From NCBI GenBank assembly GCA_038257655.1, contig JBBSJC010000559.1, forward strand, positions 1-5,351: DNA of 5,351 nt, in the 5' to 3' direction. Shown here piece by piece: positions 1 to 5,351 of the stretch. The translations under genes and the position numbers were made by a program. The notes under the pieces are model-generated. The model had not been told where the DNA came from. It was given only the letters and a program-made list of their open reading frames with translations, and did no database searches. Source of the DNA: DASUME01 sp038257655 (GTDB taxonomy: Bacteria > Myxococcota_A > Polyangia > Polyangiales > DASUME01). Numbering within the stretch: position 1 is the stretch's first letter; the number at the start of each line of letters is the position of its first letter.

Positions 1-513
1 AGGCTCGATCACCTTGGCTTGACTCTCGCCTTCGAGAAAGCCGGGGTGGGCTCCACTTGGCCCAAAGCGCGGCGCTATCGTGCGCATGTCTTGAAACACG
101 TCGTACAGGCTTACGTCGATGACGTAGGCGCCGGTCGCGTCGCGCTGAACCGCCGGGTGGGTACCGATCAGTTGGTCCATTAGCACCTCGGCGGTGGTCT
201 CCGGAGCGACGATATAGTCGGTCACCCCCACGTCCAGGATCTCCGCCAGCATGCGCTGGGGAGGCAGCCCGACGGCGCCCGCGATCTCCAGCAGCTTCTC
301 CACCGAGGTGCCCGTCAGGTCGGCGTTGTCCGGCGTCATGTTTAAGAGCCGCTGCATGTTGCGCTCCGCGGGGCCCCACGCCGACGTGTTCACTCCGAAG
401 CGCTCGGGCTCGCGAATCCTTTCGAGGGCCTGCTTCACGGACGGCGCCAAGTCGATAGACACCAGGGATAGACTCTGCTGGTCTTCGGGCGTCAGAAGAT
501 CGTCGAGTGCGAA
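1..513 (-). other. Shared unnamed core domain, copy in the truncated lipoprotein
   Basis: Residues about 383 to the window edge at 553. The motif order is the same as in the upstream gene, and the distance from RLL to LYD (81 residues against 79) and from LYD to RFGP (13 in both) is almost unchanged. The segment before the motifs, F-A-L-D-D...VSIDL...VKQALERIRE, also lines up with RFELDEKG...VVLEL...AVNQIKD upstream. Whether the C-terminal region after the core is shared as well cannot be seen here. Confidence 0.68.
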
Positions 514-1659
514 GCGGTCGACTTCGATCTGGCTTACGCCCACATCCCGCTTTGGGCTGTCGAGCCATAGGGTGCGCACACGAGACAAGCTCAGCTGCTC
601 TCGCCGTTCATTGCCCGCGATATCGCGCGCCACCACCGTCACGTTATTGGAGCCCACCGCGAGCAGCACCTGCGCGCGAAAAGGCGAGCTGGTTCCGATG
701 CGTTGAACGGCACCGGTTGCGGTCTCGATTTCGATGGCGGCGATGCCGTGGCGGTCGCGTACCTTCCCTTCGATCTCGATCGAAGCTTGGCTCGTTTCGC
801 GAACGAGCGAGGTGATCTCGAGGGAGGGAGGCTTTGAGTCCTGAATCACGTTTACGCGCGCCGTCGTGGTGCGTTCTAGCTCGTCGGTGATCTGCGCCTC
901 GATCACGCCTTCGGCATTGCTCGGCAAGCGCAGCCCCAGTTCAAAGTGGCCGTCATCGCTGAGCTTGACTCGGCTGCGCTCACTGCCCGACAGACCCACC
1001 ACCGCCTCGGCCGAAACTCCGTCCAAGGTCGTGACGTTGCCACTGACGCACACGAGCTTGGTGGCAAATACGTTGGCTGCGCTCTCGCTCGTCTCGCTAC
1101 ACACCTTGCCGTCGAGCAGAGCCTGTTCGCTCGGCACGCGCACACTCAGGTTCAGGCCGGGATTGTCGCCAGCGTAGGCCAGGGGATAGACGATGCGGCG
1201 CACGCGACTGCGGTCCCGGGTCTCGATGCGTACGAGCAGCCGGTTGCTGCCGTGGCTGAGCGGGACCTCGAGCCGGAAACGCTGCTCTTGGCCGGGCTTA
1301 CCTTCAGGCACCGCCTGCCGCAGGTCGACCGCGCGGTCGACACCGCTCGCGTCCTTTTCGAGTCTGCCTATCAGTACCTGGAGCGGCTTGTAAGGCGCGT
1401 CGCTCGCGTCGTTCGCGTCTTTGCTGTCCTTCTCTGGCGGCTTCGTGTAGGCGCCGATCACAATCTCCGGAGTCGCCGTCTCAAGCTCGTCCGCCAACCT
1501 GGGGGACACGACCCACGCGACGATCCCGTCGTCTTCCGTGGGCGTCGCCAGCGACGTGGGATCGCCGTAGTCGACGGCCGCCTCGGGGGGAACGCAGGCA
1601 AACAGTAAGGGTACACCCAGCGCTGCGGCGAGCCCGACCAACCCAACACGCATTCCCAT
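1..1659 (-). CDS. Lipoprotein with Ig-like modules, paralogue of the upstream gene; 3' end cut off by the window edge
   Basis: The frame is open from the ATG at 1659 to base 1 (553 codons, no stop). Residues 1-22 form a lipoprotein signal peptide: Arg4, a hydrophobic stretch and lipobox LLFAC, with Cys22 the predicted lipidated residue, so the product should be anchored to an envelope membrane. Residues 23-165 match nothing I recognise. Residues about 168-272 and 278-360 look like beta-sandwich Ig-like modules; the second begins PSLEITSL and ends with VVARDIAGNE, typical of bacterial Ig repeats. From about residue 383 the protein resembles the neighbouring lipoprotein: RLLNMTPDN (437-445), GTSV (450-453), VTDYIV (479-484), HPAV (501-504), LYDVFQD (518-524) and RFGPSGAHPG (531-540). 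The only cysteines after Cys22 are Cys187 and Cys204, a plausible disulfide. A second ATG two codons in is an alternative start. The ATG at 1659 overlaps the previous stop codon, with an AGGTG five bases before it. Function unknown; gene and lipoprotein calls are secure. Confidence 0.9.
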   Translation of the reverse strand, partial: MGMRVGLVGLAAALGVPLLFACVPPEAAVDYGDPTSLATPTEDDGIVAWVVSPRLADELETATPEIVIGAYTKPPEKDSKDANDASDAPYKPLQVLIGRLEKDASGVDRAVDLRQAVPEGKPGQEQRFRLEVPLSHGSNRLLVRIETRDRSRVRRIVYPLAYAGDNPGLNLSVRVPSEQALLDGKVCSETSESAANVFATKLVCVSGNVTTLDGVSAEAVVGLSGSERSRVKLSDDGHFELGLRLPSNAEGVIEAQITDELERTTTARVNVIQDSKPPSLEITSLVRETSQASIEIEGKVRDRHGIAAIEIETATGAVQRIGTSSPFRAQVLLAVGSNNVTVVARDIAGNERREQLSLSRVRTLWLDSPKRDVGVSQIEVDRFALDDLLTPEDQQSLSLVSIDLAPSVKQALERIREPERFGVNTSAWGPAERNMQRLLNMTPDNADLTGTSVEKLLEIAGAVGLPPQRMLAEILDVGVTDYIVAPETTAEVLMDQLIGTHPAVQRDATGAYVIDVSLYDVFQDMRTIAPRFGPSGAHPGFLEGESQAKVIEP

Positions 1660-1661
1660 CA
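1657..1661 (-). promoter_or_regulatory. TGATG stop/start overlap between the two lipoprotein genes
   Basis: On the minus strand the TGA stop of the upstream gene (1661-1659) and the ATG of the downstream gene (1659-1657) share one base. This arrangement is typical of translational coupling by re-initiating ribosomes. An AGGTG five bases before the ATG, inside the last codons of the upstream gene, could help re-initiation but is a weak ribosome binding site. The junction shows that the two paralogues share a messenger. Confidence 0.8.
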
Positions 1662-4439
1662 GCGCACCTGCTGCGAGGCAAAAACACGGATCTCTTGGGC
1701 GTCGTCGCCTACGACGAAGCGCAATCGGTAGACCGCGGCGACGTCATCGCGCACATAAACGATGGTTTCGCCCTTACTCAGACTCAGTTTTTCGTGCACG
1801 CGGTCGCCCGAGGCTCCCGGGGCCGTATCACTAAGCTTGGTCGTGAGCTCCGCGTCTGCGAAGAAGCCCGGTTGGTCGTAGTTGTAAGCGCTGATAGGTC
1901 GGGGATCGCTTTCAGCCACGAAGAACAAGTAAGGCTTGTTGTCCGCGCCGCGACGGTAGAAGAAGTCGACCGCGCCATTGTTCTTCTCGTAATCGCCGAG
2001 CAACCGGTCACTGAGCGTGTGACGCTGCGCCTGCAAGGTGGGCCGCATCGCCGCACGGATATCATCGGCGCTGAGCCCGACGTCGACATCGTACAGAGTG
2101 AACCTGACGTTGGCGTTGCCCTCAGGGAGCGTGGTGTCGCCAAAGCGATGCAGCGCGACTTGGCCGACCTCGAGAATCAGCTCCCATAGGTACTGATCCG
2201 GAGGAGGGGAGCCGATGTTCAACAAGGTCCAGTAGGTTGACCACCCGGCGCGGTCGCTGCCGTTGCCCACCGTCACGGTCGCTGAGGGGATAAACAACAG
2301 GTTATAGGTCCGCGAGTAGTTGTTGCGGTTACGGTAGTCGTAGTAGGCCGCAGCTCCGACGATGCTCTCCACCTGCCAACTTGGGTTCGCCCACAGGTAG
2401 CCAGGGGCCGGTGCATTGGGCAGGTTGTTCTTGCAGGTGTCGTTCGCCAGCACGCAGGAACGGACAAAGGTATTGTTTTCGAACATCGACATGCGCAGGT
2501 CCACCGTTGGACGCTCAGTCAGACCGACCACGTCGAACTTGGCCGGGCTTGTGAAATCGAACTCGAGCACGTCATCAAAGGTGGGACCCGCCGTGTCTAC
2601 CACGAGGGCTATGTAATCCTTGGCCGCCCGCGCTGGCTGGCCCGGCTGCTTGCCCGATAGGTCGACTCCGTCCATCCAGCGCAGGTTCGAGGTGGCCTCC
2701 AGCTCGAGCTGAAAGTCTGGCCCAAACACCACCGAGTTTGGTGTGAAGCTGGGGTCGAGCAGCCCTGGGTGACCACCCTTGGGCCCAAAGCGCTCTTTCA
2801 GAGAGGCAAAGTCCTGCATCGCGTCGTAGAGCGTGATCGGAAGCTTGGCGTTGGGCAGCACCTCCGGGTGGCTCGCCATCCAGAAGTCTTGAAGCGCCTT
2901 CACCGCGCCCGGCGTCGAGACGATCTCCTGGGTGACCGGGATGCCAAAGGTGTGACCCAAAATCTCGGAAAAGCCGCCGCCTACACGCAAGTTATTGGCG
3001 ACGCTCTTCAAGTTCTGGACCGAAGTGCCGTCAACGACCGAGTTCTTCGGGGTCATGGTCAAGAGTCTGACAAAGCTGTACTCGGGGCTGCTCTGCCAGT
3101 TGCTGCCGTAGCTGCGGCCAAGCTCGGTCAAGGAGCAGTCATGGCGTGGATTGGCGTTGTTCTCCCGCCAGCGGGTGCCGCAACTATCCTTGATTTGATT
3201 GACCGCGTTGTTCAGGAGCGCGGTGGTCTGCAGCTCGAGCACCACAGTGTCGCGCTGAATGTCCTCGGCGATTACCTCGTTCACGCCCTTTTCGTCGAGC
3301 TCGAAACGTATGGTCGGCACGGGTGCGCCATCGTTGAGGCGCAAGGGGATGCTCACCTCGTCGGTCCATTCGGGAATGAACGCGTTGCTCAGCTCAAGAA
3401 GCACGCTCGTGCCCAGGCCGTTGAGATCGATCGCGCGCGCCTCGAGGCTGAAGGCACCGATCGGGATGGTTACCGTCTTAGCCCAAGTCGCAAAGCCGTC
3501 GGTCGTGGCAACAGCCTCATACTCGCTCCATACGCGCGTGGTCGAGCCTGCTGGCGTGCGGCCGATTCGCAACTTGACCTCGCGCAGGCCCACCAGATCG
3601 AAGGCGGTTCCCGTCACCGTCAGCTCGGCGCTGTTGAGTGTCGTCAGATCAGCGGGGGAGGTAATGGTGAGGGCAGGGGGAGCCCTATCGATTTCTGCGC
3701 GACCGAACAGGGTAATGGTGGCGCGACCCTCGTGACCCGCGTCATCGCGCGCGACAAAGGTAAGCTCATTTTTGACCCCAGGGATGAGCGGGACCAGCCG
3801 AGACCAGCTGGCAAAAAAGTTGTCGGTTTCGATCGCACGTTCCTGGAGCAACTCGCCATCGCGCAGCACCTCCATGGAGACCACCGCGCGGTCGTCGTTT
3901 GCCGTGCCCCTGACCAGCACCTGCGCCTGCAGCGGAGCGCTGCCATCGGCCGGAGAGGCGATGGTCACGTTAGGGCTTGCGTCGTCGCTGCCGCTGCCGC
4001 TCGAGCCGAGCACGGTGACCCGGTCCGGGTCTGACGTTTGACCGTTGCCATCCCGCGCGTTGGCCTCAATCAAGAACATGCCCTGGGGCACGGTCGACTC
4101 GACCCACCAGTGACGAAAGCCGTCGCTCGTGCGCGCGAGCAGCGGGACATTGGGCCCTACCTTGACGAGCACGCTCGCCAGGGACCGGTCGTCGCCGGCC
4201 TCGCCCTCGATGCGGAGAATGTCCGTAGCGATCGCCGCACCGCTTTGAGGCGCCGTGATGCGAATCGTGGGCAAGGCATCGCTTGGGCCGGCCCCCGGAT
4301 TACTTGCGCCGCCATCGGGCTCGACCGGCGTTACACCCGGCTTTTTATCGAATGATGGGTCGTCGAGATTGAGCGCGGCGCAGCTCGCAGCGGCAATGGC
4401 AAGGCAACACACTAGAAACCAGTCAGCAAAGCGGCGCAC
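1659..4439 (-). CDS. 926-residue lipoprotein with three Ig-like repeats and an unnamed core shared with the downstream gene
   Basis: Complete gene with a GTG start at 4439, chosen because GGAGGAG sits six bases upstream and a signal peptide begins there at once. Residues 1-20 are a lipoprotein signal peptide (two Arg, hydrophobic stretch, AAASC) with Cys20 as the lipidated residue. Residues about 28-56 are a Pro/Gly/Asp-rich linker. Three Ig-like modules follow at about 57-145, 155-246 and 254-350, each with I-T/A-S/A-P near its start and a T/S-D-G/N-F-x-x-W signature later. The core at about 376-575 is shared with the downstream gene: RLLTMTPKN (458-466), GTSV (471-474), VTQEIV (502-507), HPEV (524-527), LYDAMQD (537-543), RFGPKGGHPG (550-559). 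Residues 576-926 are unrecognised, rich in Tyr, Asn and Asp, with no membrane segment. The mature chain has just four other cysteines (420, 435, 662, 669), probably two disulfides. It shares one base with the next gene. No catalytic family is recognisable; a cell-envelope or surface binding role is inferred. Confidence 0.93.
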   Translation of the reverse strand: MRRFADWFLVCCLAIAAASCAALNLDDPSFDKKPGVTPVEPDGGASNPGAGPSDALPTIRITAPQSGAAIATDILRIEGEAGDDRSLASVLVKVGPNVPLLARTSDGFRHWWVESTVPQGMFLIEANARDGNGQTSDPDRVTVLGSSGSGSDDASPNVTIASPADGSAPLQAQVLVRGTANDDRAVVSMEVLRDGELLQERAIETDNFFASWSRLVPLIPGVKNELTFVARDDAGHEGRATITLFGRAEIDRAPPALTITSPADLTTLNSAELTVTGTAFDLVGLREVKLRIGRTPAGSTTRVWSEYEAVATTDGFATWAKTVTIPIGAFSLEARAIDLNGLGTSVLLELSNAFIPEWTDEVSIPLRLNDGAPVPTIRFELDEKGVNEVIAEDIQRDTVVLELQTTALLNNAVNQIKDSCGTRWRENNANPRHDCSLTELGRSYGSNWQSSPEYSFVRLLTMTPKNSVVDGTSVQNLKSVANNLRVGGGFSEILGHTFGIPVTQEIVSTPGAVKALQDFWMASHPEVLPNAKLPITLYDAMQDFASLKERFGPKGGHPGLLDPSFTPNSVVFGPDFQLELEATSNLRWMDGVDLSGKQPGQPARAAKDYIALVVDTAGPTFDDVLEFDFTSPAKFDVVGLTERPTVDLRMSMFENNTFVRSCVLANDTCKNNLPNAPAPGYLWANPSWQVESIVGAAAYYDYRNRNNYSRTYNLLFIPSATVTVGNGSDRAGWSTYWTLLNIGSPPPDQYLWELILEVGQVALHRFGDTTLPEGNANVRFTLYDVDVGLSADDIRAAMRPTLQAQRHTLSDRLLGDYEKNNGAVDFFYRRGADNKPYLFFVAESDPRPISAYNYDQPGFFADAELTTKLSDTAPGASGDRVHEKLSLSKGETIVYVRDDVAAVYRLRFVVGDDAQEIRVFASQQVR
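2715..3314 (-). other. Shared unnamed core domain, copy in the 926-residue lipoprotein
   Basis: Residues about 376-575. By hand alignment with the downstream protein, 458-478 has 12 of 21 identical residues, 502-527 has 9 of 26 and 537-560 has 13 of 24, with offsets drifting only between 19 and 23 residues. Invariant between copies are RLL, MTP, N466, GTSV, VT, IV, D518, HP, V527, LYD, QD and RFGP-G-HPG. The domain starts just after the last Ig-like module in both proteins. This copy has an extra Cys420/Cys435 loop that the other lacks. No known enzyme or binding family is recognised. Confidence 0.7.
3390..4271 (-). repeat. Three tandem Ig-like domain repeats inside the 926-residue lipoprotein
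   Basis: The repeats correspond to residues about 57-145 (4271-4005), 155-246 (3977-3702) and 254-350 (3680-3390). Each starts with a short Pro-containing strand (RITAPQSG, TIASPADG, TITSPADL), continues with G-x-A-x-D and a strand of alternating hydrophobics, has a T/S-D-G/N-F-x-x-W segment in its second half (SDGFRHWW, TDNFFASW, TDGFATWA), and ends with an A-R-x-D/A-I-D strand followed by G. This fits the general bacterial Ig-like (Big) pattern. Repeats 1 and 2 are separated by a Ser/Gly/Asp linker (SSGSGSDDASP). Such modules usually act as rigid spacers or ligand-binding domains. The repeats have diverged at DNA level and are recognisable only in protein. Confidence 0.75.
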
Positions 4440-4445
4440 GGCAAA

Positions 4446-4452
4446 CTCCTCC
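4446..4452 (-). promoter_or_regulatory. Strong Shine-Dalgarno site of the 926-residue lipoprotein gene
   Basis: On the minus strand this reads GGAGGAG, a near-perfect match to the anti-Shine-Dalgarno sequence, with a six-base spacer (TTTGCC) before the GTG at 4439. It decides the start codon and implies efficient translation despite the GTG. Confidence 0.85.
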
Positions 4453-4492
4453 GTTTACGCAGACACGTCAGAATCGGATAGCGACAGCGGAC

Positions 4493-4537
4493 CTGCACTC
4501 TAGCCAAGTCGCAGACTAACTTGCATGTAGAGTGCAG
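4493..4537. repeat. Perfect 10-bp inverted repeat upstream of the lipoprotein pair
   Basis: The arms CTGCACTCTA (4493-4502) and TAGAGTGCAG (4528-4537) are exact reverse complements separated by 25 bases. Within the loop CAAG (4505-4508) can also pair with CTTG (4520-4523), giving an extended stem with a 2/4 internal loop. The element lies 54-98 bases upstream of the GTG start. It could be a regulator binding site or, if transcribed, a hairpin in the 5' leader. No T-run follows on either strand, so it is not an obvious intrinsic terminator. Confidence 0.5.
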
Positions 4538-4541
4538 CGAT

Positions 4542-4553
4542 TACCGGTCGGTA
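4542..4553. repeat. 12-bp dyad TACCGGTCGGTA
   Basis: TACCG and CGGTA are perfect reverse complements around a two-base centre (GT). It begins four bases beyond the outer arm of the 10-bp inverted repeat, so the two symmetric elements are side by side upstream of the lipoprotein pair. It could be a dimeric regulator site, but a dyad this short can arise by chance. Confidence 0.3.
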
Positions 4554-4585
4554 GGAAGCTGAATGGTGCGTCAAGTACAACCGTG

Positions 4586-4604
4586 CGTGTTCCGCATCAC
4601 GGAT
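4586..4604 (+). repeat. 19-bp direct repeat, intergenic copy
   Basis: CGTGTTCCGCATCACGGAT matches 4919-4937 at 18 of 19 positions (A at 4599 against T at 4932). The match ends sharply on both sides. Part of it pairs with the preceding CCGTG (4581-4585 with 4598-4602), so this copy could also form a 5-bp hairpin. It lies outside any recognised gene. Confidence 0.5.
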
Positions 4605-4802
4605 TGGGGCCGACTTAAGACCCGACCCCTGGCCTGGCATGGAGTTCCCGGCGAGCCATCACACGCCTCTACTGAATCGAGCACCTCGGATCTAACCTCT
4701 TTCTGGAGTTCCCCGAGGAAGGCTGCTCGGGTCAACCACGCTCCCCTGAGCATCAACTCTCAATACCTGCTGCAGTCCATCGACGCCCTCGCGAGTGTGC
4801 TG

Positions 4803-5351
4803 TCACTTCCTTACGCTGTTCGGCATCTGCGAAGCCGCGCAATCCGGGCAAATGCCATGGGTGAACTCGGCAGCGGTTTTCTCGGCTACATATTGTTCCA
4901 CGGCAGTCCATCGGTCACCGTGTTCCGCATCTCGGATGCGCTTGCACCAGGCGCAAATCGGGAGCAAGCCCTGCAACGTACGGACTTCCGCAAGCGCGCG
5001 CTGCAATTTGGTCACGAGCTCGGCGTTGGCTCGACTTGCGGAGCGCAGCGCAGCGAGCGCCAGCGCGAGAGTCACGTACACAAACAGACGAGCGACCCCA
5101 TTCCACCATGGGACTCCGGCATGGCTGAAGCTATTTGCGAGCTCGAGACGTGGGTCACTGAGCAGGTGGTCGGCCGCGATCCCGATCGCCGCTGACACAA
5201 CGGCTAAGATCAAGCTCGCGCGGCGGCCGACTCTCCAAGCAACCGAGCCCACGACGAGAACGTAGAAGGACGAGATGGAGAGTTCCTGCCCGGTCCATAC
5301 GTCAAGAACACCTATCGCGAGCACTGCGACCAGCGCGAAAACCGGCTTCTC
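4803..5351 (-). CDS. Membrane sensor-like protein with C-terminal Cys4 (CxxC...CxxC) domain; 5' end cut off by the window edge
   Basis: The frame is open at the right edge and ends in TGA at 4805-4803, leaving 182 residues. A GTG at 5324 could serve as a start, but the nine codons before it (EKPVFALVA) continue the first hydrophobic helix, so the true start is probably beyond 5351. Residues about 4-18, 26-40, 44-62 and 87-103 are hydrophobic and form a four-helix membrane module like those at the N-terminus of bacterial sensor kinases and GGDEF proteins. Residues about 104-128 (Arg/Glu/Leu rich, heptad-like) look like a signalling coiled coil. Residues 129-171 are a recognisable small domain: LLPICAWCKRIRD, then W148, then THGICPDC, with Cys133/Cys136 and Cys168/Cys171 placed to bind a metal, probably zinc. 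In my recollection this domain ends many sensor and response-regulator proteins in deltaproteobacteria. No kinase, cyclase or GGDEF part is present and the spacer leaves no room for one. Signal and partner are unknown. Confidence 0.88.
   Translation of the reverse strand, partial: EKPVFALVAVLAIGVLDVWTGQELSISSFYVLVVGSVAWRVGRRASLILAVVSAAIGIAADHLLSDPRLELANSFSHAGVPWWNGVARLFVYVTLALALAALRSASRANAELVTKLQRALAEVRTLQGLLPICAWCKRIRDAEHGDRWTAVEQYVAEKTAAEFTHGICPDCAASQMPNSVRK
4919..4937 (+). repeat. 19-bp direct repeat, copy inside the sensor-like gene
   Basis: This copy encodes, on the minus strand, the residues IRDAEHG just after the first CxxC of the Cys4 domain. IRD is part of the typical motif of that domain, so this copy is the functional one and the intergenic copy is presumably derived, unless the match is chance. 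Confidence 0.5.

Larger units (their letters stand above)
4440..4802. other. Intergenic region upstream of the lipoprotein pair; no convincing gene
   Basis: This 363-bp stretch separates the sensor-like gene from the lipoprotein pair. Short open frames exist on both strands (for example minus 4756-4571, 61 codons from a TTG), but none has a good ribosome binding site or a recognisable product. It should hold the promoter of the lipoprotein genes. A TTGACG on the minus strand near 4577-4572 resembles a -35 box, but no -10 box lies at the right distance, so no promoter is called. The half nearest the lipoprotein start carries the ribosome binding site, an inverted repeat, a dyad and one copy of a direct repeat, listed separately. 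I see nothing recognisable in 4605-4802 apart from one weak hairpin. Confidence 0.6.

Noticed and set aside
946..1608. 220-codon open frame on the plus strand
   Set aside because: Antisense to the second lipoprotein gene, whose reading frame is supported by its signal peptide, Ig-like module and similarity to its neighbour.
2769..4034. 421-codon open frame on the plus strand
   Set aside because: It lies wholly antisense to the 926-residue lipoprotein, which has a strong ribosome binding site, signal peptide and domain repeats. The antisense product has no recognisable features; long antisense frames are common in GC-rich coding DNA.
4472..4488. Sigma-54-like GG...GC signal near TTGGCTAGAGTGCAG (minus strand, about 4507-4493)
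   Set aside because: The distance between the GG and GC elements is seven bases, not the required ten.
4612..4665. Possible remnant of a REP-associated (Y1 family) transposase end
   Set aside because: GGGTCGGGTCTTAAG on the minus strand and a plus-strand MEFPASHHTP faintly recall such elements (RIEFPGALYHVT), but the similarity stops within a few residues and no catalytic motif follows.
4712..4731. Hairpin CCCGAG/CTCGGG with 8-base loop, 72-91 bases after the sensor gene stop
   Set aside because: Only a 6-bp stem with no T-run after it on the minus strand; not enough to call a terminator.
4571..4756. 61-codon minus-strand frame in the intergenic region
   Set aside because: TTG start, only a weak GAGAG upstream, composition unlike a typical protein, no recognisable motif.
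4563..5195. 210-codon plus-strand frame covering much of the gap and the sensor gene
   Set aside because: It overlaps the Cys4-domain coding region in antisense, has no recognisable domain and no clear ribosome binding site.

Overview
The window is GC-rich (about 60% by eye) and carries three genes, all on the minus strand. They read right to left: the 3' part of a membrane sensor-like gene (4803-5351), a 363-bp intergenic region, a complete 926-residue lipoprotein gene (4439-1659), and the first 553 codons of a second lipoprotein gene (1659-1) that runs off the left edge. High GC, long secreted lipoproteins with bacterial Ig-like modules, and a small CxxC...CxxC domain on a four-helix membrane module suggest a Gram-negative deltaproteobacterium or Myxococcota-type organism. 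That placement is inferred from gene style, not from a marker gene.

The two lipoprotein genes share one base (TGATG: the TGA stop of the first and the ATG of the second), so they are almost certainly one transcript and probably translationally coupled. They are also diverged paralogues. Each has a lipobox signal peptide, then Ig-like beta-sandwich modules, then a common core of about 170-200 residues. The core is marked by RLLxMTPxN, GTSV, VTxxIV, HPxV, LYDxxQD and RFGPxGxHPG, in the same order and with nearly the same spacing. I do not recognise this core as a named family. The first protein adds about 350 unrecognised residues after the core; the matching part of the second lies outside the window. 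The likely picture is a pair of co-produced, lipid-anchored envelope or surface proteins acting together or on related ligands; the biochemical role is unknown.

The sensor-like gene is cut at its 5' end by the right edge. What remains is a multi-helix membrane module, a short probable coiled coil and a Cys4 C-terminal domain of a type often found at the end of signalling proteins, with no kinase or cyclase domain between them. Its gap to the lipoprotein pair suggests separate transcription.

The intergenic region (4440-4802) has no convincing gene. It holds a strong Shine-Dalgarno sequence for the first lipoprotein, a perfect 10-bp inverted repeat about 55-100 bases before the start codon, an adjacent 12-bp dyad, and one copy of a 19-bp near-perfect direct repeat whose other copy lies inside the sensor-like gene.
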